In this document: piece after piece, positions 24,448 through 32,872 of the stretch
Position numbering within the stretch: position 1 is the stretch's first letter
Layout: each line of letters starts with the position of its first letter
Source of the DNA: Lysobacter antibioticus
Lineage (GTDB): Bacteria > Pseudomonadota > Gammaproteobacteria > Xanthomonadales > Xanthomonadaceae
Assembly: GCF_000731095.1 (NCBI RefSeq)
Contig: NZ_JMTZ01000075.1
Location: 1-32,872 of the forward strand
Length of the DNA: 32,872 bases
Direction of reading: 5' to 3'
Notes under the pieces: generated by a model
The model's database searches: none
Told to the model about the DNA's origin: nothing
What the model saw: the letters and a program-made list of their open reading frames with translations, nothing else
Program-made: the position numbers and the translations under genes

Positions 24448-24770
24448 AACGGTTCTCCTGCTGCCTGAACTCTGGGAAGGTCTTGCGGTCGAATATGGCT
24501 ACGGCAGCGGGGAGTTTAAAGTTCGTCGATGGAACGCAGTCCTGCGCTACTCAGTACGCCAGCGTCGGGTCTGGTGCTCACCCTCACCGCAACGTCCCGG
24601 GACGACCCCGAATGCGCCGATCAGACGTTGAACCCCTGAGTTAACGACGCATTCACGCCGTCCCACCGCCCGGGCGGCATCCTGCCATGCATCCGCCGCG
24701 AATGCCCCGCCGGCTTTCGCAAGCCCGCCATCCGCCCGCCATCATCCGTCTGCTCCCGAGGACTCACCGC
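24448..24770. other. Divergent intergenic region between grxC and the M48 protease gene
   Basis: About 320 bases should hold the promoters of both divergent genes. A TTGAAC at about 24626 and several AT-richer patches (GAATATGG, AGTTTAAAG near 24490-24520) are possible elements, but I cannot pick a convincing -35/-10 pair. The protease frame is open back to an ATG at 24687 in this region. Confidence 0.4.
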
Positions 24771-26408
24771 TTGCGCCGCATCGCCCTGCTCACCGCCGCT
24801 GTCACCCTCGCCCTCGGCAGCGTCTGCGCGAGCGCGCAGGAATCCAAGCTGCCCGACATCGGCTCCTCGGCGGCGGAACTGCTGACGCCGGCCAAGCAGC
24901 GCCAGTACGGCGCGATGATGCTGGCGCAGCTGCGCCATTACGACTATCTGCTCGAAGACCCGCTGATCGACAGTTGGCTCGACACGCTCGGCACCCGCCT
25001 CGCCGCCAACAGCGACAAGCCGACCCAGCCTTTCACCTTCTTCATGCTGCGCGAGCGCCAGATCAACGCCTTCGCCACCCTCGGCGGCTATATCGGCGTC
25101 AACTCCGGCCTGGTGCTGACCGCCGAACGCGAGGACGAGGTCGCCGCGGTGATCTCGCACGAAGTCGCCCACGTCACCCAGCAGCACGTGCTGCGCGGGG
25201 TCGAACGCGCCCAGCGCGATCAGTTGCCGATCCTGCTGGCGATGCTCGGCGCGATCGTCGCCGCGCAGAGCGCAGGTTCCAATTCGACCGACGACGCGAC
25301 CATGGCCGCGATCACCTCGGGCCTGGGCCTGATGCAGCAGCGCCAGATCAACTACACCCGCTCCAACGAATCCGAGGCCGACCGGATCGGCATCCAGACC
25401 CTGTCTCGCAGCCATTACGACCCGACCGCGATGGCCGACTTCTTCGCCCGCATGCAGGTCGTTTCGCGCAGCAACGCCGCCAACTGGTACGGCGAGACCC
25501 CCGATTACCTGATGACCCACCCGGTCACCACCACGCGTATCGGCGAAGCCAAGGAACGCGCCGAGCAGATCGCCGGCAGGAACAGCCTGACCGCGGTCAC
25601 CGCGACGCCGAACGCGACCCGGGTCGAACGCATCCCGAAGGCGCCGTTCACCCTGCCCGACAACGCCAGCGGCACCGACAACCCCTTGTTGCCGAGCGGG
25701 CTGAAACTGCTCGACCAGTCGCTGAACTCGGGCAGCACCGGCGTGTTCGAGTTCGCCCGTGAGCGCCTGCGCGTGCTCAGCGCGGTCTCGCCGCGCGAAG
25801 CGGTGCGCGAGTACGAGCGCCTCGGCGGCGACAGCGACGCCCGCCGCTACGGCATGGCGCTGGCGCGGATGCGCTCCAACCAGTCCGGCGCGGCCGTGCC
25901 GGTGTTGAACGAATTGCTGCAGAAGCACCCCGGCCAGGTCTGGCTGAGTCTGGCCTTGGCCGAAGCCGAGGCCCAGACCGGCAAGACCGCCGCGGCCGAC
26001 GCCCGCTTCGAAGCGCTGCTGCGCCAGACCCCGAACAACCGCGCCATCGCCCTGGGTTATGCCAAGGTCCTGACCGACCGCAACACCCCGGCCGGCGGCC
26101 AGCGCGCCCAGGCCGTGCTGCGGCCGCTGTTCGGCCAGGGCGGCGACGACCCGCTGCTGCAGCAGTTGTTCGCCCGCGCCTGCGAGATCGCCGGCGACTC
26201 GATCCGGGCCGGCGAAGCCTATGCCGAGGCCGCTTATCTGCGCGGCCGTCCTGAGCAGGCCCTGGTCCAGCTGAATACGCTCAAGCGCAATCCGGACCTC
26301 GACTATTACGCCCGTGCCCGCATCGAGGCCCGCATCGCCGCGATCACCCCGACCGTGCTGGAACTAAAGCGGCAGGGCGTGCGCGACGAGGATCTCAAGC
26401 GGCGCTAG
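24771..26408 (+). CDS. BepA-like periplasmic M48 metalloprotease with C-terminal TPR region
   Basis: The protein is 545 aa from TTG 24771, which has GAGGA eight bases upstream and gives a clean signal peptide (MRRIALLTAAVTLALGSVCA, cut after ASA). An in-frame ATG at 24687 would add 28 basic residues and has no good ribosome-binding site. Zinc ligands are H130 and H134 in HEVAH with catalytic E131, and E202 in SNESEAD. Around 90-115, INAFATLGGYIGVNSGLVL is family-typical. The second half (about 320-545) is Ala/Leu-rich helical TPR-like repeats. BepA degrades or chaperones outer-membrane proteins such as LptD and BamA; function here is by homology. Confidence 0.88.
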   Translation: MRRIALLTAAVTLALGSVCASAQESKLPDIGSSAAELLTPAKQRQYGAMMLAQLRHYDYLLEDPLIDSWLDTLGTRLAANSDKPTQPFTFFMLRERQINAFATLGGYIGVNSGLVLTAEREDEVAAVISHEVAHVTQQHVLRGVERAQRDQLPILLAMLGAIVAAQSAGSNSTDDATMAAITSGLGLMQQRQINYTRSNESEADRIGIQTLSRSHYDPTAMADFFARMQVVSRSNAANWYGETPDYLMTHPVTTTRIGEAKERAEQIAGRNSLTAVTATPNATRVERIPKAPFTLPDNASGTDNPLLPSGLKLLDQSLNSGSTGVFEFARERLRVLSAVSPREAVREYERLGGDSDARRYGMALARMRSNQSGAAVPVLNELLQKHPGQVWLSLALAEAEAQTGKTAAADARFEALLRQTPNNRAIALGYAKVLTDRNTPAGGQRAQAVLRPLFGQGGDDPLLQQLFARACEIAGDSIRAGEAYAEAAYLRGRPEQALVQLNTLKRNPDLDYYARARIEARIAAITPTVLELKRQGVRDEDLKRR

Positions 26409-26855
26409 GCCTGCCTGGGTCCGCAGAAGGCAACGGCAACGGCAAATCCCCCGCGCCGCCGGTCCAGGCCAGGCTTCGGGCCGGCTCGGGGCGCTGCCCC
26501 CTTTGTCAAAGGGGGCGAGTTTCAGTGCTGCGCCAAGGAATCGGCCCGTCATATGCCAGGGGTCGCCGGCTTTGCCGAAGACGGCGAGTTCGAGTCCGCG
26601 GCCAAGGGCCAGCATCGCGCAGCGGCACCGCCACGCGGCCGCCACGGCAGCGTCGCCCGTTCGCCATATGCCCGCCATCGATCGGCCCCCTGCCATCGCG
26701 ATGTCATCTGAACGCCAAACTCCAGCGTCGCGCATTACGGCGGCAACGGCGGCGAAAGCGCCGCCAATCCAGCGTAAGCCCCGTTTGGCCCGAATCTCGC
26801 GAAAACGCGCTGGGGAAGCGCGGCGCATCACAAAGCCGACAATGCAGCCGGGGCC
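26409..26855. other. Gene-free stretch upstream of phoB
   Basis: About 450 bases without a supported gene. Overlapping ORFs on both strands have compositions of non-coding DNA and no ribosome-binding sites. It carries the hairpin repeat at 26496 and ends at the Pho box. Confidence 0.5.
26433..26516. repeat. Degenerate intergenic repeat with perfect hairpin
   Basis: GGCAACGGCAACGGCAAATC at the left is followed, at 26496-26516, by GCCCCCTTT, loop GTC, AAAGGGGGC, a perfect 9-bp stem. Similar CCCCCTTT...AAAGGGGG units recur between genes of Xanthomonadaceae as I recall; only one copy is in this window. The hairpin lies about 90 bases after the protease stop. Confidence 0.45.
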
Positions 26856-26886
26856 TTGTCATGGAGTAGTCATAAAACGGTAGTGT
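26856..26886 (+). promoter_or_regulatory. Pho box and -10 element of the phoB promoter
   Basis: TTGTCAT (26856-26862), four bases, TAGTCAT (26867-26873) is the PhoB-binding arrangement of two 7-base direct repeats spaced by 4 (consensus CTGTCAT-N4-CTGTCAT, 11-base period). A -10-like TAGTGT follows at 26881. In Pho promoters the box replaces the -35 element. It lies 65 bases before phoB, implying autoregulation of the phoB-phoR-ppk-ppx run under phosphate starvation. Confidence 0.78.
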
Positions 26887-26937
26887 ACTGGCGCCGTTTC
26901 AAGGACGAGCCCTCCCCGCCTCCCCCTCGGTGACCGT

Positions 26938-27645
26938 GTGCAGAAGCGCATCTTGATAGTCGAAGACGAACCCGCCATCCGCGACATGGTGTCCTTTGCC
27001 CTGCGCAAGGGCGAATACGACCCGGTCCATGCCGGCGATGCCCGCGAGGCCCAGGCCGCCATCGCCGACCGCGTGCCCGACCTGATCCTGCTCGACTGGA
27101 TGCTCCCGGGCACCAGCGGCCTGGAACTGGCCCGGCGCTGGCGCAAGGAATCGCTGACCCGCGAGATCCCGATCATCATGCTGACCGCGCGCGGCGAAGA
27201 GAACGACCGCGTCGGCGGCCTCGAAGCCGGGGTCGACGACTACGTGGTGAAACCCTTTTCGGCGCGCGAACTGCTGGCCCGCATCCGCGCCGTGCTGCGG
27301 CGCTCGCGCGAAGACGACGAGGACGGCAGCGTCGGCGTCGGCCCGCTGCGCATCGACGGCGCCGCCCACCGCGTCTTCGCCCACGGCGAAGGCGGCGACC
27401 AGCCGGTGCAGATCGGCCCGACCGAATACCGGTTGCTGCATTTCTTCATGACCCACCCCGAACGCGTCTACTCGCGCACCCAGTTGCTCGATCACGTCTG
27501 GGGCGGCAGCGTCTATGTCGAAGAGCGCACGGTCGACGTGCACATCCGCCGCCTGCGCAAGACCCTGGAGCCGCATCACCTCGACGGCATGGTCCAGACC
27601 GTACGCGGCGCGGGGTATCGTTTTTCCGCCTCGCTCGCCGCGTAA
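26938..27645 (+). CDS. phoB: Phosphate regulon response regulator PhoB
   Basis: PhoB (235 aa) starts at GTG 26938. The receiver domain (1-120) has acidic residues E9, D10 and E11, the phosphorylated Asp53 in LLDWMLPG, T83 in MLTARGEE and K105 in [10 protein letters not shown] winged-helix OmpR-type DNA-binding domain follows (about 130-235: [41 protein letters not shown]). When phosphate is scarce, PhoR phosphorylates it and it binds Pho boxes; one is just upstream. It is 9 bases from phoR. The ribosome-binding site is weak. Confidence 0.94.
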   Translation: MQKRILIVEDEPAIRDMVSFALRKGEYDPVHAGDAREAQAAIADRVPDLILLDWMLPGTSGLELARRWRKESLTREIPIIMLTARGEENDRVGGLEAGVDDYVVKPFSARELLARIRAVLRRSREDDEDGSVGVGPLRIDGAAHRVFAHGEGGDQPVQIGPTEYRLLHFFMTHPERVYSRTQLLDHVWGGSVYVEERTVDVHIRRLRKTLEPHHLDGMVQTVRGAGYRFSASLAA

Positions 27646-27654
27646 GCTGGAGGT

Positions 27655-29013
27655 ATGCCTCCCCGCGCACGCTCCGCCTGGTTCCGCACCCTCGGTCAGC
27701 TCGCCCTGATCCTGGTCGGCGCCGCCGTGCTCGGCGTGCTGATCGGCCATCCCTGGCCGGTCGTCACGTTCGCCGCGCTCGGCGTCGTCGCCTGGCATTA
27801 CTGGCGGCTGCGCCGGGTGCTGATCCGCCTGACCGCACGCCAGCGCCTCACCCCGCCGCTCGGCGAAGGCATCTGGAACGAACTCGACCGCCTGCTGCAC
27901 CGCAGCCAGGCCGAAATGCGCGGCCGCAAGCGGCGCCTGATCGAAATGCTGCGCGCCTATCGCGCCGCCGCCGCGGCGATGCCCGACGCCATCGTCGTGG
28001 TCGAACGCAACAGCCAGCGCATCCAATGGTTCAACGAGGCCGCCACCGGTTTGCTCGGCCTGCGCTACCCGCGCGACATCGGCGCGCCGGTGGTGCAACG
28101 CCTGCAGCCGCTGCAGCTCGCGCATTGGCTGGCCTCGGGCCGCAATGCCGAGCCGCTGGAAGCGGCCTCGCCGTGGAACCCGGCGATCACCCTGAGCCTG
28201 CGCCTGATCCCGTACTCGGAAAACCTGTGGCTGCTGGTCGCGCGCGACGTCAGCCGGCTGCTGCAACTCGAGCAGATGCGCCGCGACTTCGTCGCCAACG
28301 TTTCGCACGAACTGCGCACGCCGCTGACCGTGGTGCACGGTTATCTCGACCTGCTGGACCCGGAAGAACACCCGGACTGGGCGCCGATGCTGGCCGAGAT
28401 GCAGCGCCAGTCGCAGCGCATGACCCAGTTGGTCGAAGACCTGTTGACCCTGTCGCGGCTGGAGTCGCAGGACAGCCTGCCGGCCGAGGAAATCGTCGCG
28501 ATGGCCTCGATGCTGTCCACGCTCAAGCGCGAAGCCAATGCGCTGAGCCAGGGCCGGCACGAGATCGCGATGGACGACCTGGCCGGGGTCGACCTGTTCG
28601 GCTCCAACAAGGAACTGCACAGCGCGTTCTCCAACCTGGTCAGCAATGCGATCCGCTACACCCCCGCAGGCGGCACGATCCGCATCCGCTTCCGCCCGGA
28701 AAGCAGCGGCATCGCCCGCGGCGCGGTGCTGGAAGTGGTCGACAGCGGCTACGGCATCCCGGCCGCGCACCTGCCGCGCATCACCGAGCGCTTTTACCGC
28801 GTCTCGACCAGCCGCTCGCGCGAGAGCGGCGGCACCGGCCTCGGCCTGTCGATCGTCAAGCACGTGCTGAACCTGCACCAGGCGCGGCTGGAGATCGCCA
28901 GCGAAGTCGGCCGCGGCAGCACCTTCGCCTGTCACTTCGGCATCGACCGGATCCGCCGCCGCGACGCCTATCACGATGCATTCGCCGATACTCTCCCCGA
29001 CGTACTGCCTTAG
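27655..29013 (+). CDS. phoR: Phosphate regulon sensor histidine kinase PhoR
   Basis: PhoR (452 aa) has two membrane segments at about residues 11-30 and 33-49 with almost no periplasmic loop, as in known PhoR proteins. A PAS-like domain (about 105-200, DAIVVVERNSQRIQWFNEAA) leads to the DHp helix with His218 in NVSHELRTPLTVVHGYLDLL. ATP-binding motifs follow: N box NLVSNAIRYTP, G1 VVDSGYGIP, F box ITERFYRV and G2 GGTGLGLSIVKH. GGAGGT lies immediately before the ATG, closer than usual. It partners PhoB; the Pst transporter and PhoU that signal to it are not in this window. Confidence 0.94.
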   Translation: MPPRARSAWFRTLGQLALILVGAAVLGVLIGHPWPVVTFAALGVVAWHYWRLRRVLIRLTARQRLTPPLGEGIWNELDRLLHRSQAEMRGRKRRLIEMLRAYRAAAAAMPDAIVVVERNSQRIQWFNEAATGLLGLRYPRDIGAPVVQRLQPLQLAHWLASGRNAEPLEAASPWNPAITLSLRLIPYSENLWLLVARDVSRLLQLEQMRRDFVANVSHELRTPLTVVHGYLDLLDPEEHPDWAPMLAEMQRQSQRMTQLVEDLLTLSRLESQDSLPAEEIVAMASMLSTLKREANALSQGRHEIAMDDLAGVDLFGSNKELHSAFSNLVSNAIRYTPAGGTIRIRFRPESSGIARGAVLEVVDSGYGIPAAHLPRITERFYRVSTSRSRESGGTGLGLSIVKHVLNLHQARLEIASEVGRGSTFACHFGIDRIRRRDAYHDAFADTLPDVLP

Positions 29014-29031
29014 GAAATCTGCAGCAGCGCC

Positions 29032-31116
29032 ATGAATGCGATGACGGACACCCCGCTCGACACCGATCCGCTGCGCGACAGCGCCCTGTACTTCAATCGC
29101 GAACTGTCCCAGCTGGATTTCAATTTCCGCGTCCTGGCGCAGGCCCAGGACGCGCAGGTGCCGTTGCTGGAGCGCCTGAAGTACCTGTGCATCTCCTGCA
29201 CCAACCTCGACGAGTTCTTCGAGATCCGCGCCGGCACCATGCGTCACGCCCAGGACCTGGGCCTGGCGCCGGGCCCCGACGGCCTGGCCCCGGCCACCGT
29301 GCTGGCGCGCATCCACGACCGCGCCGCCGAACTGGTCAAGTCGCAGTACGAGTGCTGGAACGACGTGCTGCGCCCGGCGCTCAGCGACGCCGGCGTGCGC
29401 GTGCTCGGCCGCAACTCCTGGAACGCGCGCCAGACCCGCTGGCTGCGCGCCTACTTCCGCGACGAGATCATGCCGGTGCTGTCGCCGCTCGGGTTGGACC
29501 CGGCGCATCCGTTCCCGAAAATCCTCAACAAGTCGCTCAACATCGTCGTCGTGCTGAAGGGCAAGGACGCATTCGGCCGCGCCGGCAACCTGGCCATCGT
29601 GCGCGCGCCGCGCTCGCTGCCGCGCATCATTCAATTGCCCGAGAACGTCTCCGGCGGCAAGCACGACTTCGTGTTCCTGTCCTCGGTGCTGTCGACCTTC
29701 GTCGACGAGCTGTTCCCGGGCATGGAGGTCAAGGGCGCCTATCAGTTCCGCGTCACCCGCAATTCCGAGCTGCTGGTCGACGAGGAAGAGGTCGACAACA
29801 TCGCCCTGGCCCTGCGCGACGAGCTGATCGGCCGCGGTTATCTGCGCGCGGTGCGGTTGGAAATCGCCGAGCAGTGCCCCAAGCCGATCGTGCGCACCCT
29901 GCTGGAGAATTTCGACCTGCCCGAGAACGCGGTTTACCGCATCAACGGCCCGGTCAACCTCAACCGGGTGATCCAGGTGTACGACCTGGTCCAGCGCCCG
30001 GAACTGAAGTTCCCGGCCTACCAGCAGCGTGTGCTGCCGGGCGTGGACAGCATGTTCGACACCGTCGCCGACGGCGACGTGCTGCTGCACCACCCCTTCG
30101 ATGCGTTCTCGCCGGTGCTGGAGCTGATCCGCCAGGCCGCCGAAGACCCGCACGTGCTCGCGATCAAGCAGACCCTGTACCGCGCCGGCAAGGATTCGCC
30201 GATCGTCGAGCAACTGGTCCAGGCCGCGCGCAACGGCAAGGACGTGACCGTGGTGGTCGAGTTGCGCGCGCGCTTCGACGAAGAGGCCAACCTGGGCCTC
30301 GCCGACCGCCTGCAGGAGGCCGGCGTGCAGGTGGTGTACGGCGTGGTCGGCTACAAGACCCACGCCAAGATGCTGCTGATCGTGCGCCGCGAGGGCCGTA
30401 AGCTGCGCCGCTACGTGCATCTGGGCACCGGCAACTACCACAGCGGCACTGCGCGCGCCTACACCGACTTCGGCCTGATCACCGCCGATCCCGACATCGG
30501 CAACGACGTGCACCTGATCTTCCAGCAGTTGTCCGGGCTGGCGCCGTCGCTCAAGCTCAAGTGCCTGCTGCAGTCGCCGTTCACCCTGCACGCCGGGGTG
30601 CTCAAGCGCATCGACCGCGAAACCAAGCACGCCCGCGCCGGCAAACCGGCGCGCATCGTCGCCAAGATGAACGCATTGAACGAGCCGCAGGTGATCCGCG
30701 CGCTCTACCAGGCCTCGCAGGCCGGCGTGCAGATCGAACTGATCGTGCGCGGCGCCTGCACCCTGCGTCCGGGTGTCGAGGGCATCTCCGACAATATCCG
30801 CGTGCGTTCCATCGTCGGCCGCTTCCTCGAGCACCACCGCGTCTATTGGTTCGCCAACGACGGCGCCCCGGACCTGTTCTGCTCCAGCGCCGACTGGCTG
30901 GAGCGCAACCTGCTGCGCCGGGTCGAGACCGGTTTCCCGATCCTCGATCACGACCTGCGCGCCCGCGTTTACGACGAGGCGCTGTCGAATTACCTGGCCG
31001 ACAACCTCAACGCCTGGGAGCTGCAAGCCAGCGGTCAATATTTGCGCGTCGTACCCGAGGAAGGCGCAATGCCCCACTCGGCACAGGCGACCCTGTTGGC
31101 CAAGTTGTGCGGATAA
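29032..31116 (+). CDS. ppk1: Polyphosphate kinase 1
   Basis: PPK1 (694 aa) makes polyphosphate from ATP. It begins with the N-terminal domain (YFNRELSQLDFNFRVL from about residue 20, NLDEFFEIRAGTM). The catalytic phospholipase-D-like halves contain H444 in YKTHAKMLLIV, the likely phosphorylated histidine, and the LEHHRVYWF motif near 600-607. LYRAGKDSPIVEQL and LGTGNYHSGTARAYTDFGL are family blocks. The length is normal. It follows phoR by 18 bases and precedes ppx by 15, so expression should rise with phosphate starvation through PhoB. Confidence 0.96.
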   Translation: MNAMTDTPLDTDPLRDSALYFNRELSQLDFNFRVLAQAQDAQVPLLERLKYLCISCTNLDEFFEIRAGTMRHAQDLGLAPGPDGLAPATVLARIHDRAAELVKSQYECWNDVLRPALSDAGVRVLGRNSWNARQTRWLRAYFRDEIMPVLSPLGLDPAHPFPKILNKSLNIVVVLKGKDAFGRAGNLAIVRAPRSLPRIIQLPENVSGGKHDFVFLSSVLSTFVDELFPGMEVKGAYQFRVTRNSELLVDEEEVDNIALALRDELIGRGYLRAVRLEIAEQCPKPIVRTLLENFDLPENAVYRINGPVNLNRVIQVYDLVQRPELKFPAYQQRVLPGVDSMFDTVADGDVLLHHPFDAFSPVLELIRQAAEDPHVLAIKQTLYRAGKDSPIVEQLVQAARNGKDVTVVVELRARFDEEANLGLADRLQEAGVQVVYGVVGYKTHAKMLLIVRREGRKLRRYVHLGTGNYHSGTARAYTDFGLITADPDIGNDVHLIFQQLSGLAPSLKLKCLLQSPFTLHAGVLKRIDRETKHARAGKPARIVAKMNALNEPQVIRALYQASQAGVQIELIVRGACTLRPGVEGISDNIRVRSIVGRFLEHHRVYWFANDGAPDLFCSSADWLERNLLRRVETGFPILDHDLRARVYDEALSNYLADNLNAWELQASGQYLRVVPEEGAMPHSAQATLLAKLCG

Positions 31117-31131
31117 ACGAAAATCCCGCAC

Positions 31132-32661
31132 ATGAACAACATTTTCCCGACCACCCGCCTGCCGCTCCAGGACGGCGACCTGCTCGCCGCCGTCGACCTG
31201 GGGTCGAACAGTTTCCACATGGTGGTCGCCCGCTACGTGCTCGGGCAGCTGCGCACCGTCGACCGCTTGCGCGAGACCGTGCGCTTGGCCGAAGGCCTGG
31301 ACCGCAAGGGCGGCCTCGCCCCTGAGGTGCGCCAGCGCGCGCTGGACTGCCTGTCGCGCTTCGGCCAGCGCATCCGCGACGTGCCGCCGCAGCGCGTGCG
31401 CGCCCTCGCCACCAACACCGTGCGCCGACTGGCCGCGCCGCAGGCCTTCCTGATGCCGGCCGAATCCGCGCTCGGCCACGCCATCGAAGTCGTGTCCGGC
31501 CGCGAAGAGGCCCGCCTGATCTACCTCGGCGTGGCCCACGCGCAGCCGTCCAAGCCCGGCGAACGCCGCCTGGTCATCGACATCGGCGGCGGCTCGACCG
31601 AGTGCATCATCGGCAGCGGCTTCGAGGCGATCGAACGCGAAAGCCTGCAAGTCGGCTGCGTCGCCACCACTCGCCGTTTCTTCGAGAACGGCAAGTTGTC
31701 GAAGAAGAAATGGCGCGATGCGCTGACCGAGGTCTCGGCCGAATTCCAGCAATTCGCCGGCACCTACCGCTCGCTGGGCTGGCACGAGGCCCTGGGCGCG
31801 TCCGGCACCAACAAGGCCATCGGCGAGATCTGCGCGGCGATGAAACTGACCAAGGGCGCGGTGATCGCCGACGCCCTGCCGCACTTGCGCGACCGCCTGC
31901 TCCAGGCCGACCGCATCGACGAGATCGACCTGCCCGGCCTGTCGGCCGACCGCCGCCCGATCATCGCCGGCGGCATCCTGATCCTGGAAGCCGCCTTCAA
32001 CGTACTCGGCCTGCAACGCATGGCGATCAGCAAGGCCGCGATGCGCGAGGGCGTGCTCTACGACATGCTCGGCCGCGGCGGCGCCGACGACCCGCGCGAT
32101 GCCGCGGTCAAGGCCATGGTCAACCGCTACGGCATCGACGAGCAGCAGTCCGCGCGCGTCGAAGCGACCTTGCTGCGTTTGTTCGACCAGGTCGCCGAAA
32201 GCTGGCGCCTGGATGCCGACGACCGCCTGATGCTGCAGCGCGCCGCGCGCCTGCACGAGCTCGGCCTGGCCATCGCCCACAGCCAGTACCACGTGCACAG
32301 CTCGTACGTGATCGAGAACTCCGATATCTCCGGCTTCTCGCGCCAACAGCAACAGTTCCTCGCCGCCCTGGTACGCACCCACCGGCGCGGCATCCCCAAG
32401 TCCGCCTTCGACGCCCTGCCCGACCGCCTGCTGTCTGCGGTGCGCCGCAGCTCGGCCTTGCTGCGCCTGGCGGTGCTGCTGCACCGCGCTCACGAATCCG
32501 ACCCGATCCCACAACTCGACGCCCACGGCGACGGCAACACCCTGACCCTGACCGTGTCCCGCCGCTGGCTCGAATCGCGCCCGCTGATCCACGCCGACCT
32601 GGAAGGCGAGCCGCAGGATATGGCGGGGTTGGGAATTTCGTTGAAGCTGCTGGGGGTTTGA
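31132..32661 (+). CDS. ppx: Exopolyphosphatase (Ppx/GppA family)
   Basis: Ppx (509 aa) removes terminal phosphates from polyphosphate. The actin-like ATPase-fold motifs are present: AAVDLGSNSFHMVVARY near the start (phosphate 1), VIDIGGGSTECIIGSG around 145-160 (phosphate 2), and ALGASGTNKAI near 220. The C-terminal HD-like domain (about 330-500) includes RAARLHELGLAIAHSQYHVH. GppA, which acts on pppGpp, shares the fold; adjacency to ppk1 favours Ppx. The last gene of the phoB run. Confidence 0.94.
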   Translation: MNNIFPTTRLPLQDGDLLAAVDLGSNSFHMVVARYVLGQLRTVDRLRETVRLAEGLDRKGGLAPEVRQRALDCLSRFGQRIRDVPPQRVRALATNTVRRLAAPQAFLMPAESALGHAIEVVSGREEARLIYLGVAHAQPSKPGERRLVIDIGGGSTECIIGSGFEAIERESLQVGCVATTRRFFENGKLSKKKWRDALTEVSAEFQQFAGTYRSLGWHEALGASGTNKAIGEICAAMKLTKGAVIADALPHLRDRLLQADRIDEIDLPGLSADRRPIIAGGILILEAAFNVLGLQRMAISKAAMREGVLYDMLGRGGADDPRDAAVKAMVNRYGIDEQQSARVEATLLRLFDQVAESWRLDADDRLMLQRAARLHELGLAIAHSQYHVHSSYVIENSDISGFSRQQQQFLAALVRTHRRGIPKSAFDALPDRLLSAVRRSSALLRLAVLLHRAHESDPIPQLDAHGDGNTLTLTVSRRWLESRPLIHADLEGEPQDMAGLGISLKLLGV

Positions 32662-32739
32662 CGGGTTCCGCATGCCGCGTCAGCGCGCGCAGAGGTAGCG
32701 ACGCCGACGCCGCGCGTCGAAGCGGCGCATCGTCGCCGG

Positions 32740-32762
32740 GTAGGAGCGGCGCAAGCCGCGAC
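32740..32762. repeat. Short palindromic intergenic repeat
   Basis: GTAGGAGCGGCGCAAGCCGC followed by GAC contains a GCGGC...GCCGC stem. Units of this form are common between genes in Xanthomonadaceae as I recall; one copy is seen here, about 80 bases after ppx. Confidence 0.5.
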
Positions 32763-32850
32763 ATCGCTGTTTCGGGTTTGCTGCGTTTCTCTCAAGCAAG
32801 ATCAAGATCAAACGCATAAAGCTTCCGCCACTAAAGCGGCGGGTTACTTT

Positions 32851-32872
32851 CTTTTGTCATAAGCAACAAAAG
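32851..32872. repeat. Half of an inverted repeat at the right edge
   Basis: CTTTTGT at 32851-32857 pairs with ACAAAAG at 32866-32872, the last bases of the window. The preceding GGGTTACTTT suggests that the complementary arm AAAGTAACCC would continue outside. It may form a large terminator-like hairpin after ppx or be a dispersed repeat. Confidence 0.5.

Noticed and set aside
26364-26883. ORFs on both strands between the M48 protease and phoB
   Set aside because: They have Arg/Ala-rich shadow composition and no ribosome-binding sites, and one runs into the Pho box region.
26899-32673. A very long open frame (1924 codons) on the minus strand opposite phoB, phoR, ppk1 and ppx
   Set aside because: It runs antisense to four well-supported genes and arises from the high GC third-position bias of those genes. 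Its composition is that of a shadow frame and it matches no family.

Overview
The window is high-GC, densely coded DNA from a gammaproteobacterium of the Xanthomonadaceae, most likely Lysobacter or a close relative. Four things point there: a kdkA/opsX pair for a phosphorylated-Kdo lipopolysaccharide core, an NAD-type isocitrate dehydrogenase, the run phoB-phoR-ppk-ppx behind an M48 protease, and short intergenic repeats of the kind common in that family. The assignment is by recall of protein families and synteny; no search was run. It reads as an ordinary chromosomal segment. I see no transposase, integrase, phage gene or CRISPR array, and the single tRNA has no duplicated 3' end nearby.

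Layout. (1) 1-5.4 kb: the N-terminal 776 codons of an exported RHS/YD-repeat protein running off the left edge, a possible 51-residue ORF upstream of it, a Tat-type pectate-lyase-fold protein, and a metallophosphoesterase. (2) 5.6-11.8 kb: the 4.5S SRP RNA (ffs), then a tightly packed minus-strand block. In transcription order it holds kdkA, an MBL-fold hydrolase, moaA, a phytanoyl-CoA-dioxygenase-like gene, moaC, moaD, moaE, a small membrane protein and a YVTN beta-propeller protein. This makes most of the molybdopterin pathway, with unrelated genes embedded in it. (3) 11.8-14.2 kb: opsX (heptosyltransferase) divergent from kdkA, a membrane protein and a DUF6165 protein, then tRNA-Ser(CGA) with its own promoter and terminator. 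(4) 14.6-20.1 kb: a PP2C phosphatase, a repeat-bearing gap, then dnaQ, rnhA, a YafS-like methyltransferase, gloB and an MltD-like transglycosylase, the same neighbourhood as in E. coli. (5) 20.2-24.5 kb: an NhaC-type antiporter, a tiny four-cysteine secreted protein with a duplicated downstream unit, NAD-isocitrate dehydrogenase, an AhpD/CMD-like protein and a glutaredoxin. (6) 24.7-32.7 kb: a BepA-like M48 protease with TPR region, then a Pho box followed by phoB, phoR, ppk and ppx. Together these last four link phosphate sensing to polyphosphate synthesis and breakdown.

Nothing in the window is clearly a new multi-gene system. The points most worth a second look are the Fe/2OG-oxygenase-like gene overlapping moaC inside the molybdenum-cofactor operon with uncharacterised partners at both ends, the small cysteine-rich secreted protein with a 57-bp tandem duplication copying part of its terminator, the small ORF ahead of the RHS gene, and the well-formed Pho box before phoB.
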